This document shows, one piece after another, positions 26,863-39,709 of a DNA stretch of 64,000 nucleotides. The notes beneath the pieces are model-generated. The model saw only the letters and a program-made list of their open reading frames with translations, was not told the DNA's origin and searched no databases. The stretch's first letter is position 1. The number at the start of each line of letters is the position of its first letter. The stretch is from Paramecium sonneborni (Eukaryota; Ciliophora; Oligohymenophorea; Peniculida; Parameciidae), in assembly GCA_905182985.1 (NCBI GenBank), contig CAJJDN010000135.1:81411-145410 (forward strand), in the 5' to 3' direction. A program made the translations under genes and the position numbers.

Positions 26863-27372
26863 ATGATTTTTAAAATCCTCATAATATATTTTTCATATAG
26901 ATCAGGTGTCTATAAAATTAATATATTTATTAGAGAAGAAGTAACTTCATCTTTATCAATTTATAATTCATTAAATCTCCTCTAAAAATGTAAATAATTA
27001 TAATAATAATAATAATTCTCTTAATTTTCTAAGGCATGAATAAGTAAATGCAAACTTATATTTATTTATGAAAATATTTAACATAATGAAATTAGAGATT
27101 ATAGATTTTATACTAATTTTTTACATTTAGAATAATATGCTTATAAAATGATTATATTTAACTTAATTTAGAGAATAATTGGTTATATTATTTGAACATT
27201 AAATAAAAAGGATTTTGTTTTCTATGTTTAAATAATTAAATTGATGTTTTTATATCACATTCATTTCTTTATTATCTTAGTCAATCTTAATATACAGATT
27301 ATACTAAATATTACAGATATTGATTTTATTTACTATTCTAAATTTATTTTATTAATAAAATTTAACAAAATT
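26863..27372 (+). pseudogene. Gene relic with two in-frame TGA codons
   Basis: From the ATG at 26863 one frame reads as protein for about 500 bp up to the next gene. It is broken by TGA at about 27050 and again at about 27194. Protein-like blocks include RSGVYKINIFIREEVTSS, a short Gln run, and FIYENIQHNEIRDYRFYT followed by FLHLEQYAYKMI. Frame is kept across both stops, and no normal-size intron removes them. This argues for a decayed gene rather than two small genes. Family not recognised. Confidence 0.35.
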
Positions 27373-30300
27373 ATGTCATTTAGAAATTCTCCTGCTTTAA
27401 CTTAAGATAGATCAAGAGGAAATAGTTTAAATGGCAAATCATATTTAAGAAACACATAGGTTTTAAAATAAACTGACTAACTTTCATATCTATAGAAATA
27501 AAATAATTCAAAAAAATCTTAAGATTACTAATTTCAAAACAAAAATTTGACTTTAAATTAAGATAACTATTTAACTTATCTTAATTTTGGAAAAAATACT
27601 GAGAAATAATAAAAACCTCCTTAATTTATCAACCCATAAAATTTGAGATATTTAAGTCCATCTAATATAAATACTGCTAAAAATGATTTTGAATAGAATA
27701 ATTTATAATAATAAGATAAGTCATATTAAGAAATAGCTGATTTAAAAATTAAAAATGATAAAACTAGAATGTTCTATTAAACCTAAATTGTAAGTTTATA
27801 AAATGCTCAAGATTAATTACAAATAGAAAATATTAGCTTATCTAACACTATTAAAAGTTTATCATAATAATTAAATGATGCCAGATATATCATCTAAAGA
27901 TTATATTCTTAAGTTGATTTTAATTAATAGCAAGAAGATAATATTACTCAAGAAAATAATACTATTTTTTATGAATATTAAAATTTCATTTTAAAATAAT
28001 TAAATGAATTAGAATAATAAACACTTTAATCTTTAGAACTTAAGGAAGAAAAATTGTTTAAAATTATGAAAAAATTAAATAAAATAAATAGAAAATAATA
28101 AATTGATGAAGATTTATTAAACAGTGCAAGATAAATAGATTCTAAAACTATTATAAATGAATTAAAATAAGATAAATTAAATTTATAATAAAAGGTTAAA
28201 AATTTAGAAATGTAAATTAAAGTCAATTAAAGAAAATCAAGCAATGAGCAATTAATTAATTAGACTTCTTAGATTGAAGAATAATTTAATGAATTTAAAA
28301 AAAAACATTAACAGATTATATATAATTTGGAATTAGATAAAAAGACTATATTAGAAAATGAATAATTAATTAAGAAAGAAGCATAATAAAAAATTAAAAA
28401 ATTAGAAAGCCAATTGATTAATTTAATGGATGAATTAGAAGGAAGAGATTAGACAATTTAATCACTAAATCAAAATATTAATTTAAATAAAAATTAAGTA
28501 AAAAATAATATAATATTTGTAGAATTAAAAATAACAAGATGTATAATAGTTTATAAATAAATTAAAAGAGCATGAGTTAATTTAGTAAGATTTAAATTAG
28601 TAAATATAATTAATGAAAAAAAATAATGGTACTATTTTAAATGAATTGGAAAATTAGAAAATAGAAGCATAGAAAATTAAAAAGGATAATTAAACTTTAT
28701 AAATTTAATGTGATTAAACAAAACAAGAAAATACAGATTTAAATAAAAGAATTCAAACTATGAATTAAAAGTAATAATAATCATTAGATTCTATTAATGA
28801 TTAATGGTAAATATAGAATTAAAAATTATCTGAATAATTAGCAATTAATGAGGAAAAATATATTACATTAACTAACAATTTTAATCAATTATCGAAATAA
28901 AAATAAGATTTGGAAATTTAATTAGAATTGTAATAATAGGAATTTTAAAGTAAATAAGAAGAAATGGCAGAATATGAATAACTATAAGTTAGAGTGAATA
29001 AATAAAATTAAACTATTCAAAATTTAGTTTAATAAAATTAATCATATGAAAGCACATTGATAAAGAATATAGATGAAAAGAAATAGTTAGAAAAGTAAAT
29101 TTCAAATTTGACAGATTCTTTGAATAAATTATCTAAAGAAAAATAAAATGAATAGTTGTTATCAGAGTAGATATAGAAATATGAAGAAGAGATTCTTTCA
29201 TTGAATTAATAAAATTAAACATATTTAAATGAAAAGAATTTGTTATAAGAATAAATAAAAAATTCAATAATTTAATCAAATTAATTAATTTAAAAAATTG
29301 AGATATAAAATGATGTCGAAAATTAATTAATGTTAGCTAATCAATAGCTATAATAATAAAATTAATAATTAAACAAATGTCAAAAAGAAAATTATGATTT
29401 ATTGAAATAAATAGATGAATTAACTGCAAAAAATAAAAAGTTACTTCAATAATAAAACGATGAATGGGAAGAGCAGAACAATATTTTATTAAAAAAGTTA
29501 GCATAAAGTGAAAATAATTTATTGAATTCGTAATAAACCAATATGAATTAATCAAAGATAATCGAAAATTTATAAGCATCAGAAATAAAAAATTAGTAAA
29601 AAGATTAATTAATATCTAATTTAAAATAATTATTAGATGAATAATAATAAATAAATGAGAGTAATAACATCTAATAATAGATAATGGAACAACAAAATTA
29701 AATTAAATAATATGAAATATAATTAGAAGAAAATAATAAAGAAAAATAGTAATTTTTGAATGATCATACATTACTATAAAATGAATATAACATTGAAAGA
29801 GAAAAATTGGAAAACGTAATAGTAGAATAAAGGAAAAATATAGAAAAAATTGAAAAAGAATTATCACAAAAGTAAACTCTAGAATAATAATTAAATAAAA
29901 AATTGTAATAAGCATAATAATAATTAGAAGAAATTTAATTTTTATTATAAGAGGAATAAACTAAATCATAATAATTGTTAAAATAATTGCAAAGCATTTC
30001 TGATAAAAGTTCTTTTTAATAAAATTTAGATTTATTAGATATATATGAATAGTAAGTGTCCCCTAGAGAAAAGGTTACTGAAACAATATAATATCCAGAA
30101 TCTATTTAAAGTTAGGATTAAATAAATTTATTATTAGAACAAATATAAAAGTAAAATGAGATTATCGAAGAAAAAGAATTAGAAATAAATTTAGTAAATT
30201 AATAAAAAATTGAAATAGAAAGTAGTTTAAAAGTAGCAATAGAAAAGATGAACAATTAAGAGAATCTAATTTTATAATTAAATGAAGAAAAACAAAAATT

Positions 30301-31245
30301 AATAGAATAACAAAATGTAGAAGCTAATCATTAAAAATAAAAGATTTCAAGTTAAGAAAAATTTATATAAAGTTTGCAAAGTTAAATTGAAGATTTATAA
30401 TAAGAATTATAAGTTTATGAAAACAAATAAAAAGAATAAGAGCAAAATATATAATAAAGAATTTTAGAATAAAATTAGGAGGAGTCATTAAAAAAGATAA
30501 TTTTACAGAAAGATGGTGAAATTTAAACTTTAAAGGAAGAATTAAAAGCAATTTATGAATAAATTGAATAAAAATAAAATAAATCAATACTTAGTAATAG
30601 ATCTAAACGAAGTTAATAATAAATAAAATTTGATTAATTAATGGATTTAAATGAGGATGATAATAATGATGCATAAGAAGATGAAGATGATCTTTAATTT
30701 TAAAATTTAATGTTACATTAGTAATTAATAGAGAAAGAGAATTTAATAAAATAATTAGAATAATAAAATAAGATATAAAAATCAAATGAAATGGATGTTG
30801 AAAAATTATAATAAATAACAAAGGATAAATAGTAATTGTAACTTTAAAATGAAGTATTATAGTAAGAAATAGATAGAATGTAAAAAGAAATATAAAAATT
30901 AAAAGAGGAATTAAAAGAAATTCATGAATAGATTGAATTGCAAATGAATAAATCTGTAATCAGTAATAGATCAAAAAGAAGTTAAAATTATATATCATAT
31001 GATAAATTTCCAGATGTAAATGATGATAAAAGTTAAGGATCAGATGAGGATGATGATAAAGAATTAAACTAATTTGTTTTGTAAAAGAAAATTTAAGATT
31101 AAGAGTAGACAATAAAAAGTTTATAAGCAGAAAATAAGTATTAAATGTAAAATAAGTAAGCTCTTTGTAAGAATAAATTAATATTTTAAAAAACAAAAGT
31201 GAACCATTAAAGCCAAATATTGAAGAGATAGATTGGTTTGATTGA
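27373..31245 (+). CDS. Long coiled-coil protein
   Basis: 1274 residues after introns 28498-28522 (25 nt) and 31138-31160 (23 nt). The latter is required to reach the C-terminus KNKSEPLKPNIEEIDWFD. A 110-residue Ser/Asn/Gln-rich head is followed by almost continuous heptad-repeat sequence (residues about 120-1230) rich in Gln, Glu, Lys and Leu. Two internal segments repeat nearly the same phrase: KEELKAIYEQIE...SNRSKRS near 30540-30615 and KEELKEIHEQIE...SNRSKRS near 30905-30985. This indicates an internal duplication of about 120 codons. Proteins of this kind build basal-body, centrosomal or cortical filaments in ciliates. That is inference from architecture. Confidence 0.8.
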
Positions 31246-31295
31246 TAATATTTCTTTTTATAAATGTTTGTTAAATTATATAATATAAATGGAGA

Positions 31296-33496
31296 TCATG
31301 TAAATTAGACCGTAGGTTAAGAGCTAAAAAAATTAGTATCTGTGATGTCTTGGCATGATCTTTTTTATATTTGACTTTATTAAGTTGTTTTATTTCTTTA
31401 GAATACTTTAAAATTACTATAATGTTAATTATTGCTATTTTTGGTACTATGAACTGGTTTATATGGAAAGAGAGAATCGCAAAGAATAAATCCTTGTTAT
31501 GATTTAGTTTTATAAAATTAATCTGCAGTCTAACATACAGATTTTGATTTCGAAATAGATGTATGAGATTGACGACTTAAACATTATTTGAGTATTTCAA
31601 CTTTTTATTAAATTAAAGGGTTTATTATTCTTAATTGTTATTTGGTCATAGCGAGGAATGGAAGATTATTTTATAATTCTTCATCTTATTATTAATTAAA
31701 TACGATTGGTTCTTTTTATTAAACTTAGGGTAATTGATGTCTTCTAATTTATTCAAGTAAATCTTTTATATCTTTTGAATGTTTACTAAAATAAGGGGTT
31801 TTACCTCTTATGATTATTTTAATATATATACTTGGGTTTAGCAGGTTGAAATTATTCGAATTATTTTTCTACTCTGATAAGTAAACATTTTTGAAAGTTT
31901 TCTCCTGCCATTTTAAGCATATTGAATTCTTCATTTTTGCCAGCAGCTATATCAGATTTGGTATGTTAATCAGCAATAGACAAATTTTATTCAACCATTT
32001 ATTATTTAGTCATTTTAGGTTATAATGTAGATCTGAGAATAGGGGATGATTATTCTTAGAAAGAATTTTAAGTTTTTTATTTAATTTCAATTTCATTAAT
32101 GTATCTTCTTTCAATATTTTTGATTTCTTCTTTTTTATGAAGATTAATATTGGCAATTTTAGTTTATACAATTTCATTTAATCTTTTTTTATACAATGCA
32201 ATATTTTTTTATTATAGAGATTAGAGTGGAATAATGAATTCAGGAAATGATTTTTTAACAATAGTTAGATTATCTAATTGTAATACAAATACATTGCATT
32301 ATGTCATAGTTTTAACAGTATAATCTCTTTTTTCATTTTATAAATAGATATCAGTTTCACCAACAAAACAACCACCAGTTAAATGAGCTATCTAAATAAT
32401 AATGAATTATAAATTTACAGTGACTAGTTCTTTTTGATTTGATTTTTCCTTTTTTGGAGATAATATAATTTAAGTTTATTCAGACTTTAATATTGGATTG
32501 AAATCAATAGTTTATTATAGTTATATTTCTCCATCTTTTAATAAAAAGAATCCATCAACAAGATCATTTTATTTCCAAATTGTATAATTAACTGGATATT
32601 TGTATTATGTGAAATACATAATTAATTTACTCATTTTAAATTTAGTCATAGTAGGAAACATTTTAAGAAAATAATCAATTTTTTCTTATTGTGTTTTAAT
32701 TTATTTTTCAAATATTTTCTAGATATAAATAATAAGAATTTACTTTGAAATTACTTTTATTTAATGTTAAAGCTTATACATCAGTTACAGCAATAATACT
32801 AGCTGCTCTAGGTTTATCAGTTGTTAAAGCCATATCTCCAAAATAGAGACCAGAATGTACTTATGACAATTACTAGAATTTACATATTCCATTAATAGTA
32901 AAATACATATCGAAATTACCTACATTTAATAATAATAATTCAGCTTCAATTTATTTAACTGGTTTAGATTACTTTTTGATCAATTTCTCATAAAATGATA
33001 ATTTCTAATCTTATTCTATTTCCTCAATTGTTTTTATTTCCATTCTTTCTAATATTTTCTCAATCTTTGGTAACATAGCACTTTCCTCAGCTTCTATTTA
33101 TTATTGCTATCTTCTTATATAAACACCTGCCCTTCCTGTAAGAATTATGTAAAACTTATCACCCTATTCCCCTTTAATTAAGTATCACTATAAACCTATA
33201 TGAAATACTGCATTCTCCTTTCCTATTCTTTCATATTACAAATTTTAACATATCAAACGAGTAAACTCAAACAATGTACTTGATTCAGGACACCAAGTTT
33301 TAAAAATCTCTATATTTTACATTATACTCGTTATCGAATCTACCTATATTTCTGTTAGATTAATATTATCTCGGTAAACTTATATAACAGGCTCATCATT
33401 AATTCAAAACTATACTCCAAACATCGCTTCTTTCTATTTTATTTAATCTTCAACATCTATTATTGCCTCCTTTGCCACTGTTTTTCTTCTATTCAT
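31296..33496 (-). CDS. Cyclic-nucleotide-binding-domain protein, no kinase
   Basis: 700 residues. Introns 33392-33415 and 33172-33195 (both 24 nt with an in-frame TGA), 32719-32743 and 31807-31831. The first cyclic-nucleotide-binding domain (about residues 75-270) has FHIGEQGDKFYIILTGRAG, a long insert, then GLYFGDMALTTDKPRAASI with the phosphate-binding Arg. A second, more divergent domain (about 320-440) has DGFFLLKDGEIQL and GGCFVGETDIYL. The C-terminal half is Gln/Lys-rich. There is no transmembrane or kinase segment, so it is not a channel or PKG. It resembles the CNBD2-type soluble sensors. It ends 50 bp from the convergent coiled-coil gene. Confidence 0.85.
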
Positions 33497-34039
33497 TTAT
33501 TTATAAATAAATGATTATTTATTTATACACTTTTTTATTAATATATATATATCTATGATTCTTTTATTTATCTATGTATATACATATATAATTATTTAAA
33601 TACAAAACTTAATTTATCAGTCCTTCTCAAAAATACGCCATCCTCATTATTTTATAGAATCTTAAAAAACAAATACATTTTCTTATTATTTCATAATCTA
33701 TCCCCACTTATAGTTTTCAAATCAGAAATCAAAACCTTCAAAATAATTTAATTAAAAAGCCTGTTGTTTCTGACTGTTTGCCTCATCCTCTAAAAATTAT
33801 ATAATTAATTAAAATTAGAATAAATTTAAGTAGTAGTATCTATTATTATTTCTTATTTCCAAGATTGTAATTCTTAACTAACTGGAAGATGATTAAAAAA
33901 ATATCCATGAAATTAGATATATCTTTTTACTATAAAAATTTATAATTATGATGAAAAATGTATGAGTATACAAATATGAATTATTTAAAATATATTTTAA
34001 TTGTATCTAATCCGATATAAATCATAACATCATGATTAT
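33497..34039. other. Spacer between CNBD gene and LITAF cluster
   Basis: AT-rich, with TA-dinucleotide runs near 33540-33595 that include the left edge of repeat pair 2. No gene seen. Confidence 0.45.
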
Positions 34040-34321
34040 TCATCCGCAAACTTTATATGGACATGATCCAAGAAGCACACCACAGTTTAAACACGAATGA
34101 TTTGCATCTTAACATTTTTTATTAACAAATGGAATCCAACAAATAAGGAATATAAATATAAATAATATGAAGCAGCAACACCAAGTTCCTGAACCTGATT
34201 TATATTCAACCTTTGTAGTCCCTTACTATTTGCAATTTGGACATGTTATAAAAATTGACATTCTTGATTAATTGCAAAGGAGGCCTGCCTAATTTAAAAG
34301 CGGTCTAGTATCTTATTACAT
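34040..34321 (-). CDS. LITAF-domain membrane protein, short paralogue
   Basis: 93 residues, no intron. LITAF (SIMPLE-like) zinc-ribbon membrane motif: CPNC near residue 27, a Cys/Phe/Ile hydrophobic segment (WCCCFILFIFIFLICWIPFV) in the middle, and CLNCG with GSCPYKVCG at the end. The two CxxC pairs bind zinc, and the segment between them inserts into the cytosolic face of endosomal membranes. The start MQQD is shared with its neighbours, but the Pro/Gln-rich N-terminal arm and both introns of the paralogues are missing. The ribbon therefore begins about 20 residues after the start. Confidence 0.85.
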
Positions 34322-35336
34322 AATTATTTTTATTAATGATTTTTTTATTTTCGAATTTTGTTAAATTTCAAAAATTTAGTAATAATTTTTTTTAACAAAA
34401 CAATTCAATAAATATTATCTAGATACATTTAAACAATAAATAAAATTTAAGCAAAAATGTAAATTTATGAAGTTAAAGATAATGTCAGATACTATAATAA
34501 TTTTATTTCTCTTTCAATATAAATCATCTTCAAATAAGTCTCCTTTACTTTATTTATAATAAACATTTAGATTTTACATTCAGGGAATACAAATCTAAAA
34601 TTGTTATTCCTGTAATCCAAGCTCATAAGATTATTCAACTAACTACTCTTGTTATTTGTTATAGAAATTATATAATTCATCATACAACATGGAAATTTAA
34701 ACATCTCATCTTTTTAGTTCTAATTTTTAACAATAAAAATAAAAGTAATGAAATTAGAGTAAGAAAAAATTATATTGAAAGCTATTCAATGTAAAATTTG
34801 GTCAATGAAAGTATAATCTTATTGCATTAAATATATGGATAAAAAAAATTAACTGAAACAGGTATACCTCAATTNTATACATATATAATTATTTAAATAC
34901 AAAACTTAATTTATCAGTCCTTCTCAAAAATACGCCATCCTCATTATTTTATAGAATCTTAAAAAACAAATACATTTTCTTATTATTTCATAATCTATCC
35001 CCACTTATAGTTTTCAAATCAGAAATCAAAACCTTCAAAATAATTTAATTAAAAAGCCTGTTGTTTCTGACTGTTTGCCTCATCCTCTAAAAATTATATA
35101 ATTAATTAAAATTAGAATAAATTTAAGTAGTAGTATCTATTATTATTTCTTATTTCCAAGATTGTAATTCTTAACTAACTGGAAGATGATTAAAAAAATA
35201 TCCATGAAATTAGATATATCTTTTTACTATAAAAATTTATAATTATGATGAAAAATGTATGAGTATACAAATATGAATTATTTAAAATATATTTTAATTG
35301 TATCTAATCCGATATAAATCATAACATCATGATTAT

Positions 35337-35618
35337 TCATCCGCAAACTTTATATGGACATGATCCAAGAAGCACACCACAGTTTAAACACGAATGATTT
35401 GCATCTTAACATTTTTTATTAACAAATGGAATCCAACAAATAAGGAATATAAATATAAATAATATGAAGCAGCAACACCAAGTTCCTGAACCTGATTTAT
35501 ATTCAACCTTTGTAGTCCCTTACTATTTGCAATTTGGACATGTTATAAAAATTGACATTCTTGATTAATTGCAAAGGAGGCCTGCCTAATTTAAAAGCGG
35601 TCTAGTATCTTATTACAT
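35337..35618 (-). CDS. Second listing of the short LITAF gene (overlap copy)
   Basis: Identical to 34040-34321 and lying in the right-hand arm of repeat pair 2. It should be counted once with that gene. If the duplication were real it would be a perfect recent tandem copy, which the single-N junction makes unlikely. Confidence 0.75.
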
Positions 35619-36807
35619 AATTATTTTTATTAATGATTTTTTTATTTTCGAATTTTGTTAAATTTCAAAAATTTAGTAATAATTTTTTTTAACAAAACAA
35701 TTCAATAAATATTATCTAGATACATTTAAACAATAAATAAAATTTAAGCAAAAATGTAAATTTATGAAGTTAAAGATAATGTCAGATACTATAATAATTT
35801 TATTTCTCTTTCAATATAAATCATCTTCAAATAAGTCTCCTTTACTTTATTTATAATAAACATTTAGATTTTACATTCAGGGAATACAAATCTAAAATTG
35901 TTATTCCTGTAATCCAAGCTCATAAGATTATTCAACTAACTACTCTTGTTATTTGTTATAGAAATTATATAATTCATCATACAACATGGAAATTTAAACA
36001 TCTCATCTTTTTAGTTCTAATTTTTAACAATAAAAATAAAAGTAATGAAATTAGAGTAAGAAAAAATTATATTGAAAGCTATTCAATGTAAAATTTGGTC
36101 AATGAAAGTATAATCTTATTGCATTAAATATATGGATAAAAAAAATTAACTGAAACAGGTATACCTCAATTAGAAAATCCTTCATTCTAATCATCACATC
36201 CTTTATAATAAACATGATCAAACTCCATGAATAGAAAACAAAACTACCAAAGAATCCAAAAAATTAAAAATAATATAAAGTCAATTTTTTGTCTTCATAT
36301 TTTTAAGGGTAAATGATTAAAATTACTTTTTTTTAATCATTAATAAATTAAAATTCTCTACAGATTCCGCTGAATTTTATAAATTTTCAATTATTTTTTT
36401 CTGACAAAAAATTTAAACAATTATACTGAAATAATTAAAATTACTTATGTGTATCTATTATATATATAATTGCATCACTCCCAAATCATATAATTTAATA
36501 TAATTAATAGTAATTAAAGTGGACTCTTTAATTATTTCATTTCAAAATTGATTTAAGATTCTGAACTTTAAAAATATAAAAGTTTTAAACAAAATTAGAT
36601 ATTTTTTAAACAATTTGGATTGAAAAACAAAATTTGCGAAATAAAAATAAAAGGTTTAGGGTAGATTGAGTTTTAGTAGTTTTTTAGTTTTGATTTATTA
36701 TTATTATTAATTAAAAATTCTCATATTTATAATGAAAAATTCGATAAATGTATGTTTTAAAAAATAGATTTGATCAAAACATATATAAATATGCATCAAC
36801 TCATTTT

Positions 36808-37352
36808 TCATCCACATACTTTATATGGACAAGATCCAACAAGAGCCCCACAAGTGTTACACATATGATTAGCATCTCTGCAGCTATCTGAAACAAATGG
36901 AATCCAACAACAAAGAGGGTAACAAAATAGAAATAATAAGTAACAGCATAACCAGGTTCCTGAACCTGCTACAAATTCTATTCTAGTAATTCCTTCTTTT
37001 TTGCAATAAGGACAAGTAATTAAAATTGGAAATTTGGATTAATTACATAGCATCACCGAATGTGGATTATCATTTCCTTAATTGACAACAATGATTTATG
37101 GTTGACCTTGTTGTGGAGGAGCTGTTTAATCTAAATATATAATAATTATTTTTACAAGGAACGTTTTATGGTGCACTAAATTATTATTATTGAGCTTAAG
37201 GAGGATAAGTAGGTGGAGGAGTATAGGTAGGAAGAGGTGGATATTACATTTATTATTTTGCAGGTTCTTAATAATAATCTAATTCTCGTAATAAATAGTT
37301 TACCCTATTGTCTTTCTTCTATCAAATAAGCTTTACTGTTATCTTATTACAT
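36808..37352 (-). CDS. LITAF-domain membrane protein with Pro-rich arm
   Basis: 164 residues. Introns 37279-37303 and 37131-37155 (25 nt each). The N-terminal arm (residues about 15-75) is Gln/Pro/Tyr-rich (YPPLPTYTPPPTYPPQ), with PPxY-like motifs that in LITAF relatives recruit Nedd4-type ubiquitin ligases. The zinc ribbon follows: CPYCKKEG, a Cys-rich hydrophobic hairpin (WLCCYLLFLFCYPLCCWIP), then CNTCGALVGSCPYKVCG. It probably sits on endosomes or lysosomes as a monotopic protein. Closest to the paralogue at 39179. Confidence 0.9.
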
Positions 37353-38076
37353 AATTATTTAATAAATGATTTGTAATTCAATAAAAATACTTTATATATA
37401 TGCCAAAATTATATGAAATAAGGAAATNTATACCTCAATTAGAAAATCCTTCATTCTAATCATCACATCCTTTATAATAAACATGATCAAACTCCATGAA
37501 TAGAAAACAAAACTACCAAAGAATCCAAAAAATTAAAAATAATATAAAGTCAATTTTTTGTCTTCATATTTTTAAGGGTAAATGATTAAAATTACTTTTT
37601 TTTAATCATTAATAAATTAAAATTCTCTACAGATTCCGCTGAATTTTATAAATTTTCAATTATTTTTTTCTGACAAAAAATTTAAACAATTATACTGAAA
37701 TAATTAAAATTACTTATGTGTATCTATTATATATATAATTGCATCACTCCCAAATCATATAATTTAATATAATTAATAGTAATTAAAGTGGACTCTTTAA
37801 TTATTTCATTTCAAAATTGATTTAAGATTCTGAACTTTAAAAATATAAAAGTTTTAAACAAAATTAGATATTTTTTAAACAATTTGGATTGAAAAACAAA
37901 ATTTGCGAAATAAAAATAAAAGGTTTAGGGTAGATTGAGTTTTAGTAGTTTTTTAGTTTTGATTTATTATTATTATTAATTAAAAATTCTCATATTTATA
38001 ATGAAAAATTCGATAAATGTATGTTTTAAAAAATAGATTTGATCAAAACATATATAAATATGCATCAACTCATTTT

Positions 38077-38621
38077 TCATCCACATACTTTATATGGACA
38101 AGATCCAACAAGAGCCCCACAAGTGTTACACATATGATTAGCATCTCTGCAGCTATCTGAAACAAATGGAATCCAACAACAAAGAGGGTAACAAAATAGA
38201 AATAATAAGTAACAGCATAACCAGGTTCCTGAACCTGCTACAAATTCTATTCTAGTAATTCCTTCTTTTTTGCAATAAGGACAAGTAATTAAAATTGGAA
38301 ATTTGGATTAATTACATAGCATCACCGAATGTGGATTATCATTTCCTTAATTGACAACAATGATTTATGGTTGACCTTGTTGTGGAGGAGCTGTTTAATC
38401 TAAATATATAATAATTATTTTTACAAGGAACGTTTTATGGTGCACTAAATTATTATTATTGAGCTTAAGGAGGATAAGTAGGTGGAGGAGTATAGGTAGG
38501 AAGAGGTGGATATTACATTTATTATTTTGCAGGTTCTTAATAATAATCTAATTCTCGTAATAAATAGTTTACCCTATTGTCTTTCTTCTATCAAATAAGC
38601 TTTACTGTTATCTTATTACAT
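38077..38621 (-). CDS. Second listing of the Pro-rich LITAF gene (overlap copy)
   Basis: Identical to 36808-37352, including both introns (shifted by 1269), and located in the right arm of repeat pair 3. It is the same locus counted twice if the N at 37428 marks an unmerged overlap. Confidence 0.75.
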
Positions 38622-39178
38622 AATTATTTAATAAATGATTTGTAATTCAATAAAAATACTTTATATATATGCCAAAATTATATGAAATAAGGAAATTTAT
38701 ATATGGATTTTTAAAAATATAAAAACATAAAAGTCAAAGAAAGTGCAAACAATTTTTTATTAAGAATAATATTTTAATTCTTGAAATCAAAGATTTTATT
38801 ATGATAACACATACATCATCTTAAAATCAGTGTACTTTTAATTATTTAAAATACAAATTTCAAATTTGAACTCTAGCTTCTTACGATTTGTATTATTTGT
38901 TTTCAAAATATATAATTCATTTTAATTCTAAATTAATTAAGTAGAATCTATTATTATTTTTTTAATAATAAATCTTATTGATGAAGTCATGTTCAAAAAG
39001 CGTAATTCTTAATGTTAATTTTACAATATTATTTATGAAATAAAATATCTTTATATTATTTAAGAAAAAATTATATTGAATGCTACTTAATGTAAATTAT
39101 GATCAAAAAATCAAGGTATAGGATTAAAAAAATAAAATTGATTTGATTCAAACAGATACAAATATCTTAAATCATTAA

Positions 39179-39709
39179 TCATCCACATGCTTTATATAAA
39201 CATGATCCAACAAGTGCTCCACAATTAGAACACATATGATTTGCATCTTAACATTTATCATTAACAAAAGGAATCCAACAAAGAATGCAAGAAAATAAAT
39301 ATATTATGAAGCAACAACACCAAGTTCCTGAACCTGATTTATATTCAATTCTAGTTGTCCCTTATTTTGAACAATAAGGACAAGTGATTAAAATAGGAAA
39401 TCTTGATTGATTGCAAAGAATCTATGATTAAATTTCATTTGTCCCTTAAGCATTTACTCCTTAAGTATGTACTATAATCAATTCCTATTGACCTCGAGGA
39501 GCTCCCATTTGATCTAAATTTTACAATTATTATTTTACTTTACTATGGAGGAACAGGAGGATATTATTATTATGTATTCATGGGTTATGAATACTAAGCT
39601 AATTTTTAATACAATATCGATTACCATATTGATTATCACTTTAAAGAGGGGTCTAGTATTACTGTTGCCCATTTGTTATCTCAAATGTTGTATTTGTATC
39701 TTGTTACAT
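39179..39709 (-). CDS. LITAF-domain membrane protein, third paralogue
   Basis: 159 residues. Introns 39599-39624 (26 nt) and 39514-39538 (25 nt) at positions equivalent to the paralogue at 36808. The N-terminal arm is Gln/Asn/Pro-rich (MNTQQQYPPVPPQ). The ribbon is CPYCSKQG, a hydrophobic hairpin (WCCCFIIYLFSCILCWIP) and CSNCGALVG. The end differs from its sisters: GSCLYKACG instead of GSCPYKVCG. All four zinc-ligand cysteines are kept. Shared intron positions show the array arose by tandem duplication of an intron-containing gene. Confidence 0.88.

Larger units (their letters stand above)
33579..36171. repeat. N-flanked direct repeat pair 2 (assembly overlap)
   Basis: 33579-34874 and 34876-36171 (1296 bp each, offset 1297) are identical as far as read and meet at the N at 34875. 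Each contains one whole LITAF gene. The exact abutment at the N marks an unmerged contig overlap. Confidence 0.9.
36160..38696. repeat. N-flanked direct repeat pair 3 (assembly overlap)
   Basis: 36160-37427 and 37429-38696 (1268 bp each, offset 1269) flank the N at 37428 and read identically. The left edge overlaps the right edge of pair 2 by 12 bp (36160-36171). Two successive unmerged overlaps therefore chain here: contigs ended inside the LITAF array. Confidence 0.9.

Noticed and set aside
26863..27372. TGA as selenocysteine or recoded sense codon
   Set aside because: The same region has weak coding signal, and other relics in the window also contain frameshifts. Intact genes all use TGA as stop.
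29337..31196. Several minus-strand hydrophobic frames
   Set aside because: Shadows of the coiled-coil gene. Gln and Glu codons read as Leu, Ile and Phe on the opposite strand.
33579..38696. Genuine five-copy LITAF tandem array
   Set aside because: Copies 1/2 and 3/4 are base-identical and their repeat edges coincide exactly with single Ns. An assembly overlap explains this better.
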